64,000 bases of DNA from Branchiostoma lanceolatum (GCF_035083965.1 NC_089722.1:41062197-41126196), one strand, 5' to 3'. Positions 1 through 15,400 are shown, numbered from the stretch's first letter. Notes: generated by a model from the sequence alone, not told the origin. A program made the numbers and translations.

Positions 1-474
1 TCAATGTGACCATTTTTTGTGGTCCCTTTGATAATTTTCCCATTGACACAAGCATTAAGAATCCTTGATGAAGTTTAGACATCCAGGTAGTAAGATATGC
101 CAAAATTCGTCAGTCACTGACGAAAGATAGCGGATGCTGTCTAAAACGTCTGTTTCGAAATTTTATCCAGTTGCTTGAGTAACTATTTTGGGCGCATTAA
201 GAATCCTGTCCATGGTGTCACCACCTTTTCACATAGACCAGATTTTATGGATCTCCTGAGTGGTCTTCTTGTGCAGTTTTGACTGCATGTTCTTATCTGT
301 TTCATACAAATGAAACAGATGCAAGGGTACCCAACTAATACATTCACTCCTCACTAATTATGACTCTCAATTCATAAACTGTTAAGCCAAATTAGGAAAG
401 CAAAACATCACTGTACAATTTAATTGAATATATGACAAATGGAAAGGAAAGAAAATGAATCCATGTACATGTAC
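1..474. other. NCOR intron (3' part), with a decayed foldback repeat
   Basis: No coding sequence seen. Positions about 65-180 carry a repeat shared with 9780-9950 and 51240-51370 (see the hammerhead-like entries). The stretch at 1-270 resembles 1140-1290 at low identity, so it is an older duplicated segment within the gene. Confidence 0.5.
60..185 (+). repeat. Decayed foldback repeat with hammerhead-like motif
   Basis: Contains CTGACGA at 117-123, a 7-bp potential stem, then AAAACGTC at 143-150. This matches the better copy on the minus strand at 51321-51363, except that the conserved G of GAAA is an A here. Probably a dead copy of a retroelement end. Confidence 0.4.
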
Positions 475-3400
475 CTCGTTGTCCTGGGTGTTGTCCTCAT
501 CGCTGGAAGACTCTGACTCCGCCTCGTTCTCTGACTCGGCGGTGAGGGTGGACGCTGCGCTCTCAGCAGATACGGAGATGTCACGCTCCCTCTGAGCCTG
601 GGAAAGCAGATTAAAAGCCTTAAACAAGAGACAAGTTTGTGAACTATTCCCAAGCCAACCAGGTGTCTCAAATTGAGGTCACTGACCTCATCTAGCAGAC
701 CAACTGTCTATGGAGTATACCATTACCACACTATTTTCATGAAGTTAGAGCACAAAAAAAACATTAAAAACCATGTAGTTAGACAAACCAACACCCAATC
801 TACATATTGTAAATTTCTTTCTTTTTGCAGGAACTTAACTATGTGGTAGTGGGGGGGGGGGGGGGGGGGGGGGGGGGGAGCAGGTTTTCACAGTACATTT
901 GTATTTGAACTTGATAGAACTCAGAAAAGTACAGTGTATCTAAACCATGAAAATGCCTATTTTGGGTTTGATTTCACAATGGAGAGACCATTGCAAAAAC
1001 CCTGAAAATAAAACCACTAAGATCATTTCAGGCTGTACAATATACAAAAAGCATGAAGTCATATTCCATAGGACAAATATGTACGCTGAGCTGATACAGT
1101 AATGTTACACAGGTTGTGGGCAGGCGACCAGGATGCCTACTAACGAAATGTGATCACTTTTTGGTGCGTCCCTGAGATAATTTTCCCCATGGGCAAAAGC
1201 AGCAAGAATCCTACAGTGACCACCTGTCCACATAGACCAGATTTGCAAATTCTATCAGTCCCCTGAGTGGTCTTCAGCGCTGAGGGGCAGTGTTGACTAT
1301 TGTTTATTGTTTATTCGCATATGTACAATATAAAACAAAGATAAATAGAGCAAAGAATACATGCAGGGGAGGCCAGAAGCCTATACGGCTTTTCGGGGGC
1401 CTCCCCTAAACTACACAAATAGAATTTTTACAAAATTATATATATAATCGAAACTAAGAAAAATTAACGAAACAAGAAATTGGAATTGTAACATAAATCC
1501 TAAATGAAACAAATGAAAAGAGGAACTACAAAGTGAATTTTGAGTTGTAAACATAATAAGTATTATAATGAATAACAATTTATAAAGAAATAGGTCAAAA
1601 TTTTACAAAATAACAATCATATGAATCATATATGACTATACTGTACCTTGTTCCGCTTGTACTCCATTACCAGGGTCTCCAGGCTGAACTTGCGCTTGTA
1701 GTTGAAGTAGAAGTTCTTGCACTGCGCCGGCGTCTTGGTCATCACCATCTCCGAGATCGCCTCCCAGTCTCGCCCGTGCTCCTGCAGGCCGCGCTTCGCC
1801 ACCTCCATTTCATCCTCCGTCCAGCGGGAGGTCTCCACTGTCGGTGGGAAAATAGGAACCGGTTCTAGCTGGAACTCTTAAAACCCTTAAGCATGTCAGG
1901 CTCGGTTATATCAGGGATACAGAAACATGTCCTGTGTGCTGCACCCGGTTATAACTGGGATATATATACTAAGTGTATTCCCCGGAAGAAGACAGTAATG
2001 CGTGCATGTAGCCGGCTGTTTCGCAGGTTTCGTGAGGGAGGTCAGGGGTCAAACATTTATGATTCTTAATGGGCTGAAACTCTGGCAGCTTAAGGGCTAA
2101 AAGGTAGTCCCAAGGCCATCACTTACATTTCAACATAAATGTAGTTTTCTATCATAAAACTATCATAATATGTTCTGTTTTAAGCTACATGCAAGCAATT
2201 AGCACCATGCACCACTTACATGTAACAGCTTGTATTGCATCAAATCACATCGACTAAAGGGTATCACAATACACCAATAAACCAACATCCCATCACATCA
2301 CATCACATCACATCAACACACTAAATATTGTTTCATAAGTCTTATCCTTCTCATTGCTATGGGGGCATCCATGCACAATAACATGCATTATGTATAATGG
2401 TTAAAGTATGCGGGTTAAACAATGGAAGACAAGGGTTAAACAACATCCATATAAAAATACAACAGGTTCACCACAGTCAGTTGCCTATGCCCAGTTCTGC
2501 TTAATTGCAATCATTCAATGTCAAAATCAAGCCAGCATCTTTCAACAACTTGATTTGATTTCAAGGCTGCATTCGTTATGATACAATCACGGTTTAGCCA
2601 AGTTTTGTACTGCGATAATTCATGAGCAATCATCCTGACATGCCAGAAGACAGGCAGCTGATAGGTTGCAATCATTCAATGTCAAAGTCAAACAAGCATC
2701 TTTTAACAACTTGATGTGATTTCATTGCTGCATTCGTTATTGTGCAATCATCGTTCAGCAAAGTTTTGTACTGGAACGTATAAGAATTGATGAGCAATCG
2801 TCTTGACATGCCAAGAAGGCAGGCAGCTGTTAGATTGAAAAGCACTCGATTTTTTCAAGATCAGAGCAATGTGTTCAACATAACATAATGAAATTAATAG
2901 CCAGCAACAGCTACAAAAGATACAAAGGATTGTAATTCTAATTTATTAAATTGATAATTAGGTATGTTGCTGAAATGCAGCTTACTGATTAAATCATATT
3001 TCACCTCCATGCAGTTTGTCTAAAGATTTAAACAATTTGAGTGATGATGTTAGGATACATCAAACAAAATAAATGTAGTGCCAATTGCTTCCTTATTTAT
3101 TTATTCATTTGTTCTTCCTTTTTTTCAAAATACTTTAATTAATTGTGTGTATATGTCAGTAAATTGATGATTTACTACTACTACTACTAATACATTCCAA
3201 AAAGGCTAATACCAATCGAAATATCAAGGAACAAAGATTTAACAAATCTTAAGTGATGACTAAAATACTTCAAAATAATGAAAAAATTGTGCCACTTCCT
3301 TGTTTGTACTTTTTGTTGTACAAATTTCAGTACAGGCATGGTTCCAAAGAAGCCAATAACAACCTTGCTGTTTGAGAAATTTTTCTTCTTGAAGTTTTTC

Positions 3401-6400
3401 TTCTTGAAATTTTTCTTCTTGAAGTTTTTCTTCTTGAAATTTTTCTTCTTGAAATTTTTCTTCTTGAAATTTTTCTTCTTGAATTTTTTCTTCTTGAAAT
3501 TTTTCTTCTTCAAATTTTTCTTGGACTTTTTCTTCTTAAAAATTTTCTTCTTAAAATTTCTCTTCTTAGAATTTGTCTTGTTCGTGCAACGTCTCCAACT
3601 GTGGCTAAAACCTGTGTACCTTGCTCGGACGCACTTGGTGTCTCCTTGGTGTCCTCGTCGCCCGTGCCCGGCTCTCCACCCAGCCGGCGCGCGATCCGGT
3701 TGAAGCAGGTGGCGCAACACTTGCTGATCTCTTCTGTTAGACCTGAACGGCAAGAATCAATCATAATTTAATGTTAATTTAACGTCATTCATGTACATGT
3801 ACAGTTTGAACGGCTATGACTTTGAGTAATAGATTTTACAAATCAGATTTTATTTGCTCCATTGAATGTCGTCCACTTTTGTTAAAGCAGGTGGCGCAAC
3901 ACTTACTGATCTCTTCTGTTAGACCTGAACGGCAAGAATTAATCATAATTTAATGTTAATTTAACACCATTCATGTACATGTACAGTGTGAACGGCTAAG
4001 ACTTTGAGTAATAGATTTGACAAATCAGATTTTATTTTGCTCCATTGAATGTCGTCCACTTTTGTTAAAGCAGGTGGCGCAACACTTACTGATCTCTTCT
4101 GTTAGACCTGAACTGCAATAATCAATCATAATCTAATGTTAATCTAATGTCATACAATGTACATGTACAGTTTGAATGGCTAAGACTTTGAGTAATTATA
4201 TATTTGACATATCAGACGTTATTTGTTCCACTGAATGTCTGGAATAATCTACCCAAGAGCAACATAATATCATATAGAGAAAACAACACAAGGTACCAGC
4301 CTGGCCGAGGGTAGGATTGCCCGATGGCCATAGGGCGACCTGACTTGCAGGAGGGCTGGGACCGAGGGTCAAGTGGAATACACGATGACTTTATTTATGT
4401 CATACCCACCCAAGAAAACACGTTTCTTATATGCGAAATGTGCTGGAAGTTGGTCAAAGTTGGTATTCTCGAACAAAAAATTGCAACAAGAGCAACTGCC
4501 CAGGTATGATATAAACTCTTACCGAACTCCTGCATGACGGGCTCCTTCTGCTCTGCTGGCAGCTCGTTCAGTTTGGTGGGGAGGGTCTTCAGCCGCTTCA
4601 CCTTCCTCTTGGGCGTCTTGCAGGTAGGAACTGGGCAGCTGGGAAAACAAGTTTTTAGAAAGATTAAAAACGTACCAGGACCTCTAAGTGTATAGGGCAG
4701 CGCCCACCCCAGTATACTTAGCCCTTGAACCCAAAACCTCCTGATCTACACCACTCCGCAGCACTACTATGGTCAAACAGAAAATAAAAGCAGTCAGTAT
4801 CAGCAACAAACGGGACCACATGTACTGTTCTGTAAGTACCATGCCCTAACTAAGCTCATTCTAGGTAAAAATTTGAACCTGCAACCCTCAGATCTAAACT
4901 ACTGACCCCAAAAAACAAACAGACAGTAACAGAGACATACAGACGTTGGACAGGACCACATGTAACTGTTCTGTTTGCCCTACCTAAACCCAGTCACCAA
5001 CCTCATACTAGGCCAAGATTTGAACCCAAAACCTCCTGAACTAGACCTCTAACCAAACCTAACCATACCACAACTAGTACTACAACGGCTATACAAAATA
5101 AAAACAGACAGTAACAGTGACATACAGACATTTGACAGGACCACATGTACTGTTCTGTGTGCACCACGCCCTACCTAAGCTCGTACCGTTTGCGCACGGA
5201 GCGACAACGGCACTTGCTGCAGATGCGGTGCGCCGGCCGCATGTCCTCCTCCGTCAGACCGTAGAACTCCGCCAGGTTCCGCGTGATCGGGCGCGTCTCG
5301 CTGTAGTTGTCGATGATCTCGCCGCAGATGACGCACTTGGTGACGGAACCGTCATCAGGTACATCTGGGGGAATTTGAAGAAAGAGATATTTTCTCTGCC
5401 ATATCAGGCTTCGAAATAGTGGGTGCATGTGCACCTGTGTGCACCCAAAATTGGAGCTGTGCACCTAATTTTTGACTGTGGGTGCACCAGTGCACCTAGA
5501 TATTTTTGTAGGCTATAAGGTAAGGGTACTATTGTGCACTAGTATAGAGAAAATACTCTTGAAATGTAAGTATCTTGACTTACTTGACTTTTAGACAGAA
5601 AAGCTAAAATTACCCTTCGTTGTATTCTACTTGATGTTTCTAGTTTTAGAATTACAGATTGTAGTTCTTAAGAGCGTTAAACTTGGTAATTTTGTTTTGC
5701 TGACATTCAACTTTATTTTATGTGGTGCGCCCAAAATTTCTTCTGTGCACCTAATTTTTTTTTTGTCGGGTGCACCAGCGCACCTATTTCCAAAAATGAA
5801 TTTCGAGCCCTGCATACTGTAGTATCCATGCAGACTGCCATATGCCATGCTTGTTTTCAGTGCTACATGTACATGTATACGCAGCATCATTACTCTCAAC
5901 TCATGTATTACATGTGACCACTAAATATCATGCTGAAGATTTCTTTTAATCATTGAAAAATTTTTACAAATCAAGCAAATGATACATGCTATGTGATTGT
6001 AATGCTTCGTCCTTTTTTTCTTTATAAAAAAAAGACAACACTCAGGACATTCCAAAGTCAGCCTATGAAAGCAAAGAAGAACTTAACACAGATTTCCACC
6101 TTTACATTTGTGTTAGGTTCAACAAACAACAGCTCCATATATGACCAAGATCAGGTCCTTTTTTCCTTCATCCTGCAAGGTAAGTGACTTTATCATATCA
6201 TATTTTATCTACTTTTGCACTTCATGCAAGAAGCCAAAAGAGTAGCAGCGTTAAATACCATTTGAGGCGGTGCGCTCTGGACGCTGTCTTTCATCATCTT
6301 CAGCTGAGTCATCATCGTCGTCTTTGTCCCTGTCAAACAAAAATAAACCGTTAAACACAATAGTTTCTATCTGAGCTCATATAGTATAATGGTAACACAG

Positions 6401-9400
6401 CAAAATGGTACACAGTACAATCATGTACATACATCACATTACATATAAATATTCAAGCCTCTGAGTGCAATGACTGACTCACTTTTCTAGCAGCGATAAT
6501 GCATAGAAAGTAAAATGATATCACTCACTCACACTCACTATCCGGTTTATCGTCTTCTTCACATGTAACTATCAATACACAACTCAAAGAAAGTACAAGT
6601 AGTTGAAGTCATGTGCCACAAAAAAAAAGAGGAAAAAAAAGAATGTCTCACATACCTGCTTTTCTCATCATGGTCCATATCTTTGTCATCTCGGTGAAGC
6701 TGAAAAGACGGACAAAATTGTGCACTTCAGTGCCATGTTTCTTTGCTAGAACTTTTATCACAGCAAAACATGAAGACTGACACTAGTAGTAGTAGTCCAC
6801 TGTTTTCTGCTGCTGCAGTAGTTGAAACATCCTGCAGCCGCATTCAGTCTTCCTTCAGTCCCTTCCACTTTGTCCGATTCGCTGCAAGCTTCCTTAGCTC
6901 CCGTAAGTTTCTTTCTGACCGCAACGGTCCTTGACCTCTTTCCTTCAGGTCTGCCCTCAGTAGGCTCAGTAAGTTTTTGCAGTGTCTTCCTTTTCTGGAA
7001 CTATATCTGTTGCATCCTATACTATACTGATACTATTGGTAATTTACGATACTATCATCTTTCCAGCACTTTGCCTCCAAATTGAATCATCACAACATTA
7101 TTTATACTACTTATATTAGTGAAAATATCTTAAACAGATTTTGTCTCACTTGTCCTTTTCCGAAGGGCCTCTTGCGCTTCAGGGCCTGCTTCCTCATCAG
7201 CTGTTTGTAGTTTTCATTCTTCTTGCTTTGGTAGTAGTACAGCACACAGTCGGAGACACTCTGGAACAGGACAGGAATTTGGTTAGCATTCCTGTTCATG
7301 ACTAAGTATATGAAAGGCAACACGCTTCTTTCCCTTTACATACTGAGCTGGATCAACTGAAGACAAAAATGTTGTGCATTATGTGTCAATTTTCTTCTCA
7401 TTTTCATCTTGTTTTTGTGTTACCTTTACCTCTACTGTATCATCATGTCCAACAACCAGAACAAACAAAGGTAGTTAAAAACAAATTTAGGATTATTCAG
7501 CAAGATGTAGAGGCACATATTAAACTTGACTTACCTTCCTGTCCAGGTACGAGGCGATGAGAGCAAAGTTCTTGGGGTGCTGGATGAACCTGGGAGAGAG
7601 GGGACACAGGTTTAGAAATATCTGTGTAAACCACAGTTCTACCGAGATATCAAAACCTGAAGTTTTGCTGTGGTACTTAGGAAAGCTGTTTCTGCAGCAG
7701 TGTATATTTTTTACAGGGAGGGGTTGCCAGCCCTCTACCTTTAACAGGTCCAAGGCCAACCTCCAACAAGGGACCCCAATTTCACATCCCTTCCAAAAGA
7801 CAGTTGCAGCCCTAACTGGGATGTCCTGTTCCAGGATTGAACTGGGGTCTCAGGGTTAGCAACTAGTATTAGAACCAGAAGCTCAACTGTGAGGCTGCTA
7901 CAAGTTGAGCTACAGTGACATCCCTGTTCTACAAGAAAGGAGGTTGATATAAGATTGTACTTTTCCTTAAACTGTAAAGACCTGTTTCTCCTATTTGGTC
8001 CATGTGTTGATGAGCTGAAGATGACATACTCCTTTACACATCCTGGATACTACAACTTTCCTTTCCTATCTATTCAAAATGTAGATAATTATCTATAATA
8101 CAGGACTGTAGCTTAAATAAGACATACTTTTCCTTAAAGATCTGTTTCTCCTCCTCGGTCCATGTGTTGATGAGCTGAAAATAGTGTACTCCTTCACTTC
8201 ATACCCCTTTACACAAAGTTCCCAACGTTCCTTAGTCTTATATAGAGATTTAAACTTAAGTATGTATAAGTGTAAACTTTAAGACTTACTTCTCCTTAAA
8301 GATCTGTTTCTCCTCCTCGGTCCATGTGTTGATGAGCTGTCGCTCCTTATACTCCTTCATGGGGTCCTTGATCAGCCCGTTCTTGTTGATGAACTTGATC
8401 CGACGCTGGTCCTCGTCGAACATCATGGGGGGCACCACAGCCAGTTGGCGCATCTGCCGCTCGTTGTTCTACAAAAAATGAAGAAAAATGTTTTTTAACA
8501 ATTGGCAGGGATTTCCCTGAAAAATGGACCAACGGTGCTCCCTCATCATACTGTAATCCCTGCATCAACAGTTTGACAAAAAGGCTTGTTTACATTGTAA
8601 TTTTAGATCAAAGGGAATGCTTAACTCCCAAGAAATGGCATTTATTTGTATTTGGAAAAGGGCAAAATGACACAGCTTCCATCCCCAGTAGGGGGCTGTG
8701 CCTATCTCGCATACGCATTTTTGGCAAGTTAAAACATACATGTACATGTAAGATATTTCTACATCATACTTAGGGACACCCTCTTAACTATCAAAAACAT
8801 TAAGACATGGCAAGCCAAAGGTTCCTGAAATCACAGGATCATTAAATCTACTTCATACCCAAGGCAGTGCTGCCTATTGGTCGTCTGCCTGTGAGCCAGT
8901 CAGTATTTCTATAATGCAGTACTTGTGTGTTCTGCAAGAGGGTGCTTCCTGTCTGAGGAGGTGGAGTCTGCCCTCTCTGATTTCCTGTTTAGACTTAGAA
9001 TTTTGGTAACCAGCAAGTACTTCACTGATGTATATCTGCCTGTGAGTCTGTCTGTGTCACTGTCTGTATTTCTATAATGCAGTACTTGTGTGTTCTGCCA
9101 GAGGGCGCTTCTTGTCTGAGGGGGTGAAGTCTACCCTTTCTGATTTCCTGTTTAGACTTAGAATTTTGATAACCTCACCTCCTGTTCACTCAGGCTGTCC
9201 ATGATCTCTGCCATCTCCGCATCGCTCCTGGCAACCGTCGCCACGAAACTGCTTCCACGAGCGCCGGTCCTACAGATGAGGAGAAAAACTTTTCTTTCTA
9301 GTCTGCCATTTACCTTTAGCTTGCTAAGGTAGCAGTTTGGAACCAATGTTGTATTGGCAGGGCTCGAAATACTGGGTGCATGTGCACCTGTGTGCACTCA

Positions 9401-12400
9401 AAAATGGAGCTGTGCACCTAACTTTTGACTGTGGTGAGATTACCTGGTTGTGATAAAAGAAACTCCAAATATCCTTTGTTCTACCAACCTGATTAAATTA
9501 TTTTTGGAATATAACTTTGTTGTACATTGATGCATTACTTGTTTGGAATTTTGAAGTTACAGTAGATATACAATTGCAGATTGGAAGGGTTAAACTTAAA
9601 TATGTTTTTATGACAGTCAGCTAAATTTTACGTGGTGCACCCAATATTCTTTCTGTCCACCTAATTTTTTTGGTTGGGTGCACCAGTGCCCCTATCTTTA
9701 AAACTGAATTTCGAGCCCTGATTGGTTACCATGATGTTAGTCAGCAGGTGGAAGGCTTAAACTAAGACTAGGTGGATGAAGGTTAGACATCCTGGTAATA
9801 AGATACTCAATATAAGTTACTCATTACAACCATTGGATATGTTTTGAAAATGCTCAGATGTTTCAGACAGTAGTCACTAATGAAAGGTAGTTGATGCTAT
9901 CAGAAATGTCTGATCATTCTTAAAACTTATCAAGTTGCTCGAGTAACCTTTGTACATGACATGTGCATGTATGTAGTTTGACTTGTTTATGTCTAGACTA
10001 CATCATTTCTATCGAGTAAAAAGGAATTTGTTGGTTATGAATCTTCCCTAAGAAGTGATTCCACAGGACAGAGACTATTGACTTGATTGAGAGACTGATG
10101 AGCATCTAGAAATTTGACAAACCGTTAGAAGAGTCTTTCAGTGAGTACTCAATGATCTCCGAGGTGTTCTGATGATCTGCTAATGATCTAAATGACTTAT
10201 GATCTTGGTTCACTCTCAAAGGTCACTGTCTCAGTCCTGTGGTCTCAGTTAGATCTGACACAAGTTTACAGTACTAGATGTTCAGGGCACAAAATACCAA
10301 ATAGAAAATTGCACTTTTCTGGCAAGATGATCTGTAACTGTACCATCCATTTACCTGTGATATTCCAGGCAATCCTTTTCAAAATTGAAGCAACCTGACT
10401 TTTTGCGAGATATAGATTTTAAATGAAAAAGCTATTTTGTGGCCTGTGAACAGTCTACTTGTTAGGTAAGGAAAGGGAATGGATTATTACCTCCTTTCAC
10501 CGTTCTTTGCACTGAAAGGAGAGAAAGATAGGAGGACTGTAAACACACACTGTAGCTCACACTTTACTGACTAAATCCAGGCATAACCGTCACAGTGGAT
10601 TGGTGAACTTCACTTTACTTTATGAAATTTGCAGCTGTGAAGGTGCTTTATCACCAAGTCTTTTAGTAATGTGGCTGCAAGATAACTTAATATATAACTA
10701 AGTCTGCAGCACTGAAACTCCTCATTTTCATTAGGGTCTAACTTACGGAATGGCCAGAGATTTTAACTGTTCATATCAGGATTTGGGAATCAGGATTCAT
10801 GCAGGGTAAGAGACTGATCCCGATGCGCGAACCCTGATATGAACAGTTCGAATCCGACTCTGCAGGATGATTATTCCAGTCATAAATTCAAATGTCGTGA
10901 AAGTCACCAATCCACATTCAATACCTCAAAATCCTTGACCAATCTCAGTGAATAAGGAAGTACAAGCCATGCTAGATTTTATTCCTTGCTTCTTGAATTT
11001 TTCAATAAAAACTTTGTGTGACAAGAACAAATATATGATGTTAGACACTACCTTAATGTATGGTCTTTCCAACAAGTTATTGCAAAAATATTGGAGGGCT
11101 TATAACACAACCAAAAGAAAGTCATCAGCCAAAGATTCAGTACTCCCTCTGCTAACTTCCCAAGGGAAATACTGACTGTGGCTACAATTAGTACAGGTGT
11201 AGTCCCAGTCATTATAGCTCTGAGAAAATTTAAAGGTGGCAGGACCACAAAAACATTGGCAGGCTATAGAATTTTGATTGTGTAACAAGACTTAGTCTAG
11301 AAGTCAACAACGGATACTCATAAACATGGAGTGGCCTCTAGCATGGCTTGAGGTACAGGTAGAAAGATGATTCTGTCTTCAGCAGGATTCTAAGGTACAT
11401 CATGTATCTAGTCAGCAGCAACCACAACAGTCTGCTCAACATAATATTGCAACAACATCAAAGAGAAAAGCCAGTCATAGCAGACCAAAAGGTAAGGTCG
11501 TTTTTCCTCTGGGTTTTCTTACGTAACACAAGCTCTGAACTGCAAAGGCATGTTTTTTTTTTCAGGTGGGGGCCACAATTACATTCACTTAGTACATGTT
11601 TTGTGTCATAAAATGACAAGGAAAGAAGACACTGCATATATACATTTGTATTGCACAGGGGTATGAAGTTTTTAGGAAGAAAGATGTAACATTTCCAGGA
11701 AAATTTGAAAACATGTTAATCATACATTCAGTTTGGTGGGTGGGTGGTTTTGCCATTTGGGGGTAACATAGACCATACAAAAGGGCCAAATGAAACTTGA
11801 ATGCAGTAAGGACATTTCAAAACTTCTAGAAGTCAAGACAACATTTGTTTGGATGGTAATTTGACGGTTTATACAAAGCAAAAACTGCAGGAATTTTAGC
11901 ATACCTAGATCTTTGCCCTGGAGAAAGCCCCAGTGGAGAACCATGCCAGAAAAACAGTTGCAGTTCAGTTCTTGCTTGAATTTTCCACATTTTCTTATAT
12001 CAGAACCATCGTAATGCCATAATTGCTTCACAAGCTTTATTTTCAAATCCAATTTTGCACAATTTTTTTTACCTTTTAAGTTTGTCTTGGCAAGCAAATA
12101 CGGCATTTCTATACAAGTCTAAACCAATTTTGCACAATTTTTCTTCCCTTCCTCTTTGCAAGCAAATACAGCGTGTGGAAGTACCTTTGAACCTTGCTGC
12201 GAATACTTGAGCGCTGATTCGTTGGTTGTTCCCAACTCACAGCATTCGGACATGGGGAATGCGCCCTACACAGGCGCAACAACACGGCATGATAGCTCGC
12301 ACACGACAGGCCAATACAGGGCAATAATCGGCCACACCAACTCATTTCATTGGTTCTCAGACAATTTATAGAAAAAAAGTTGTCAAGAGATCCAAAATGA

Positions 12401-15400
12401 AACAATAAAGAAATAAAGAAAAAAAATTTAAGAAAATGAAAAGAGGTCAAGATTCCAACTTTTTGAAAATCAATTCAACTCAGTTGTATAATAAATAATT
12501 TGACATTAGCATTGAATCCAATGAAACTGGGAGCTGCAGTGCACCAAGGTAAAGACTTTCCCCTTAGACTCTGTTTTCATTCCAATTTTCCGACAAAGAT
12601 AAGATATAAAGGTTGCGACTCTGATTCTGAGAACCAGCAAATCAAATTGGTGTGGCCTTAATTTGGGAAGACACTGGGAATTTGGAAAATCTCAAGTACG
12701 TAGGCCTTACACTCAAACTTGTGGCTGAATGTATACATAATATAGGTATATCAATGTAATAAGCATGCTCACATCTATGTCATGGTATCTTTATGTCTGT
12801 GTCTACCTTCTGTAATCATTGAAATGTTCCACTTAAAACGTCAAGTTGTCTTGCCAAATTCCCAGTGTCTTTCCATGTTTCACATGAAATATCTCAAAGA
12901 TACCAAACTACAGGGGAAAGCATGCTCTCTCAATATACACATTTTTACCATATACTGACAGCAACAAGTTAAAACATAAGACTTAAAAACAATTATCATA
13001 TTTTCCAAATTTCTTATGTCTTTCCACATTTATAATGCCCAGTCATCTGCAGTTTTAGGCTACCATGCTTTGACATGTATGTAAAGAATAAGGGGCTCAT
13101 CAAAATTTGGAAATCTTGAGTTTTAATTTAATGTCAGTTGTGAGCATACATTGTATAAATGGACCTTTCCAACAGCTAGTGAAGAGTTGTAAACTCTTAT
13201 ACAACAGCAATTTCTTGCACGTTTCAAACAAGTAATTCTTGATCAGACACATGAAATAATAACATAATTTCTTTTTCATTTTCACAGTTCACATTTGCAG
13301 GTATTTTCTTTTGCTCTGTAGTTTTTTCATTTTTTTTTTTACCTTTTAAACATCTTATCAGAATCTTGAGACATCTTACCTGGAGAATCGTTCCTGTTGT
13401 TCTCGCTGCTTACGAATTTCAGGAAACATCTTCTCGTAAAATTCCCGCACTTTGGCGTCTTTTGCTCTGAAGAAATGCAACAATTAAAAACAGCTTTTGT
13501 TATACTGAAAAACTTTGAGGTCCCACCATCTTCTGTAAATTCCATAGGGACAGAGATTGTTGCATTTTTTTTTTTTTTCGTTTGGTCTGAAACACTATTT
13601 ACAGAAAAAACTTCCACCTTAGTCTTTCCATGATGCTTAATATGCATGTACATTGTACTTATATCAAACTTGTGTTCCACTGAAACTTTACCATTGTTCT
13701 GTTCAAAATGCCTTCATTTTAAATTCTTTTATCATTAAATCAAGTTGCAAAATGTATGCCACACTACCAGCTTGCACATTATGAATTTAAAATCTCTTTA
13801 TTTTGTGTATGCATGTTTACACTGAAGTAAAAAATCTAAAGCATTAATCTATTACAAAATGATAAAAAATACAAAGGTGGTTTTATTGCAGTTCTACCAC
13901 ACATGAAAAACACAGCAAACTTACTTTCTTTTGTAGCCGTTCTCGATGCGCTCCAGGCGTTTCTCCCAGGCCTCAAACAGCTGGTCGTAGCGCTGGCACA
14001 GGTACCGCTCCTGGTGGGTACAAACATCGTGGTTAGGGAGGCAGATCCAGGATCAAGAGTTCAAATCCCTGACAGGACATAATGATGTGCCCTTCGGAAG
14101 GCACTTAACACAAATTTTCACCTCAAATAATGATGTTAACTATCATCCAAGGGTACTCATTTTTCATGGGAGTGAAGTGATAGAAGTCTTGTTAAGTACC
14201 TTTCCCAAGAGCACAGCATTAGGCCTAGGGCATGTCAGGGGTTTGAACCCAGAACCGCTTGATTCTCGGGAAAACACACTAACCATTACCACACGAAGTC
14301 TTGTTTTGCCATCCTATCTATCTCAGATGGAAAATCAAGAATTATTAAAGAAAGAAAAAAATGACTATCTTACCCGTAACTTCCTCATGTGATGCCTTCT
14401 CTTGAAGTATAGCAGGAGCTTCTTCTTCATTGCTTGGTGCCTGCAGGAAGAAATCACTTTAAGGAACTCTACAAGACATTTCCGTCAACCATACTCAACA
14501 CTAACTTATCTAAACAGGGGTAGGACATCTTGTCTGTTTGTTTGTATGTATGTTCTAGCTCATTTACTTGGATTGTTTCAGTTATTGCAAAAGCCTCCTA
14601 AAAGAGGACAGAGTTGAGGCCGTACGTTTGTCTTGTGGTAGACTGCTCCTAACAATGGGTCCACGGTGGTTTATAAAAAGCGAACTATATTCTGTTATCA
14701 TACTTGACATATTTTCCTACTTCTTGTTGTTACTATGTTGGACTAACTTGATCTTCGATATTGGAACATACATTTTGTACACTGTATCAAGACAGCAGAT
14801 ACATGTACGTACGTTTTGATGTTATCGTGGTAGACTTGAGTGTCCGATGGCTGGTTGTAGAGTGGCTGGAGGAGACAACAAAAATCTATATTCAATGTGT
14901 CTGTATAAGAAGAAATAAAATCAATTTCTTCTTAGCATTTGCATTAACCTTTATCTGTTGTCTAGATATCACTCAGTTGACAAATGAAGCACAAAACTCA
15001 CCAGGTCAATCTTTGGACCAAGTCCTTCTAGAATCTTGTGAGCAGCCTCTGCCTTTTTCTGAAATTTGAAGAAAAAGTTTTGAGATCCCAGAAAGAAAAC
15101 ATAATCACCATGCAATACCATGGACAAAATTAGCTCTGAGCCTCAAAATTATTGATAAAAAATTGCAGATAACAGAAAGAACAGATTTGAAGCATTGATT
15201 TCGTTAAACGGAGAACCTCCTTCCTACCCTGTTCTCGGCATAGATGATCTGCACTACGCTCTGGTGTTTGTGTGAAAGGGAGGGGGTGTTCCTTGGGTTC
15301 ATTGAGCTGTACTAAACTGTGTTATGCCATGAAGCGGTCTACTACTAAAGCGAAACAAACAACATCAACAAACGGAGCCTACCCTGTTCTCGGCATATAT

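Noticed and set aside
3187-3753. Lys/Asn/Phe-rich 188-codon frame on the minus strand
   Set aside because: It is the 15-bp minisatellite read through beyond a good splice donor; only 3620-3742 is NCOR coding sequence.
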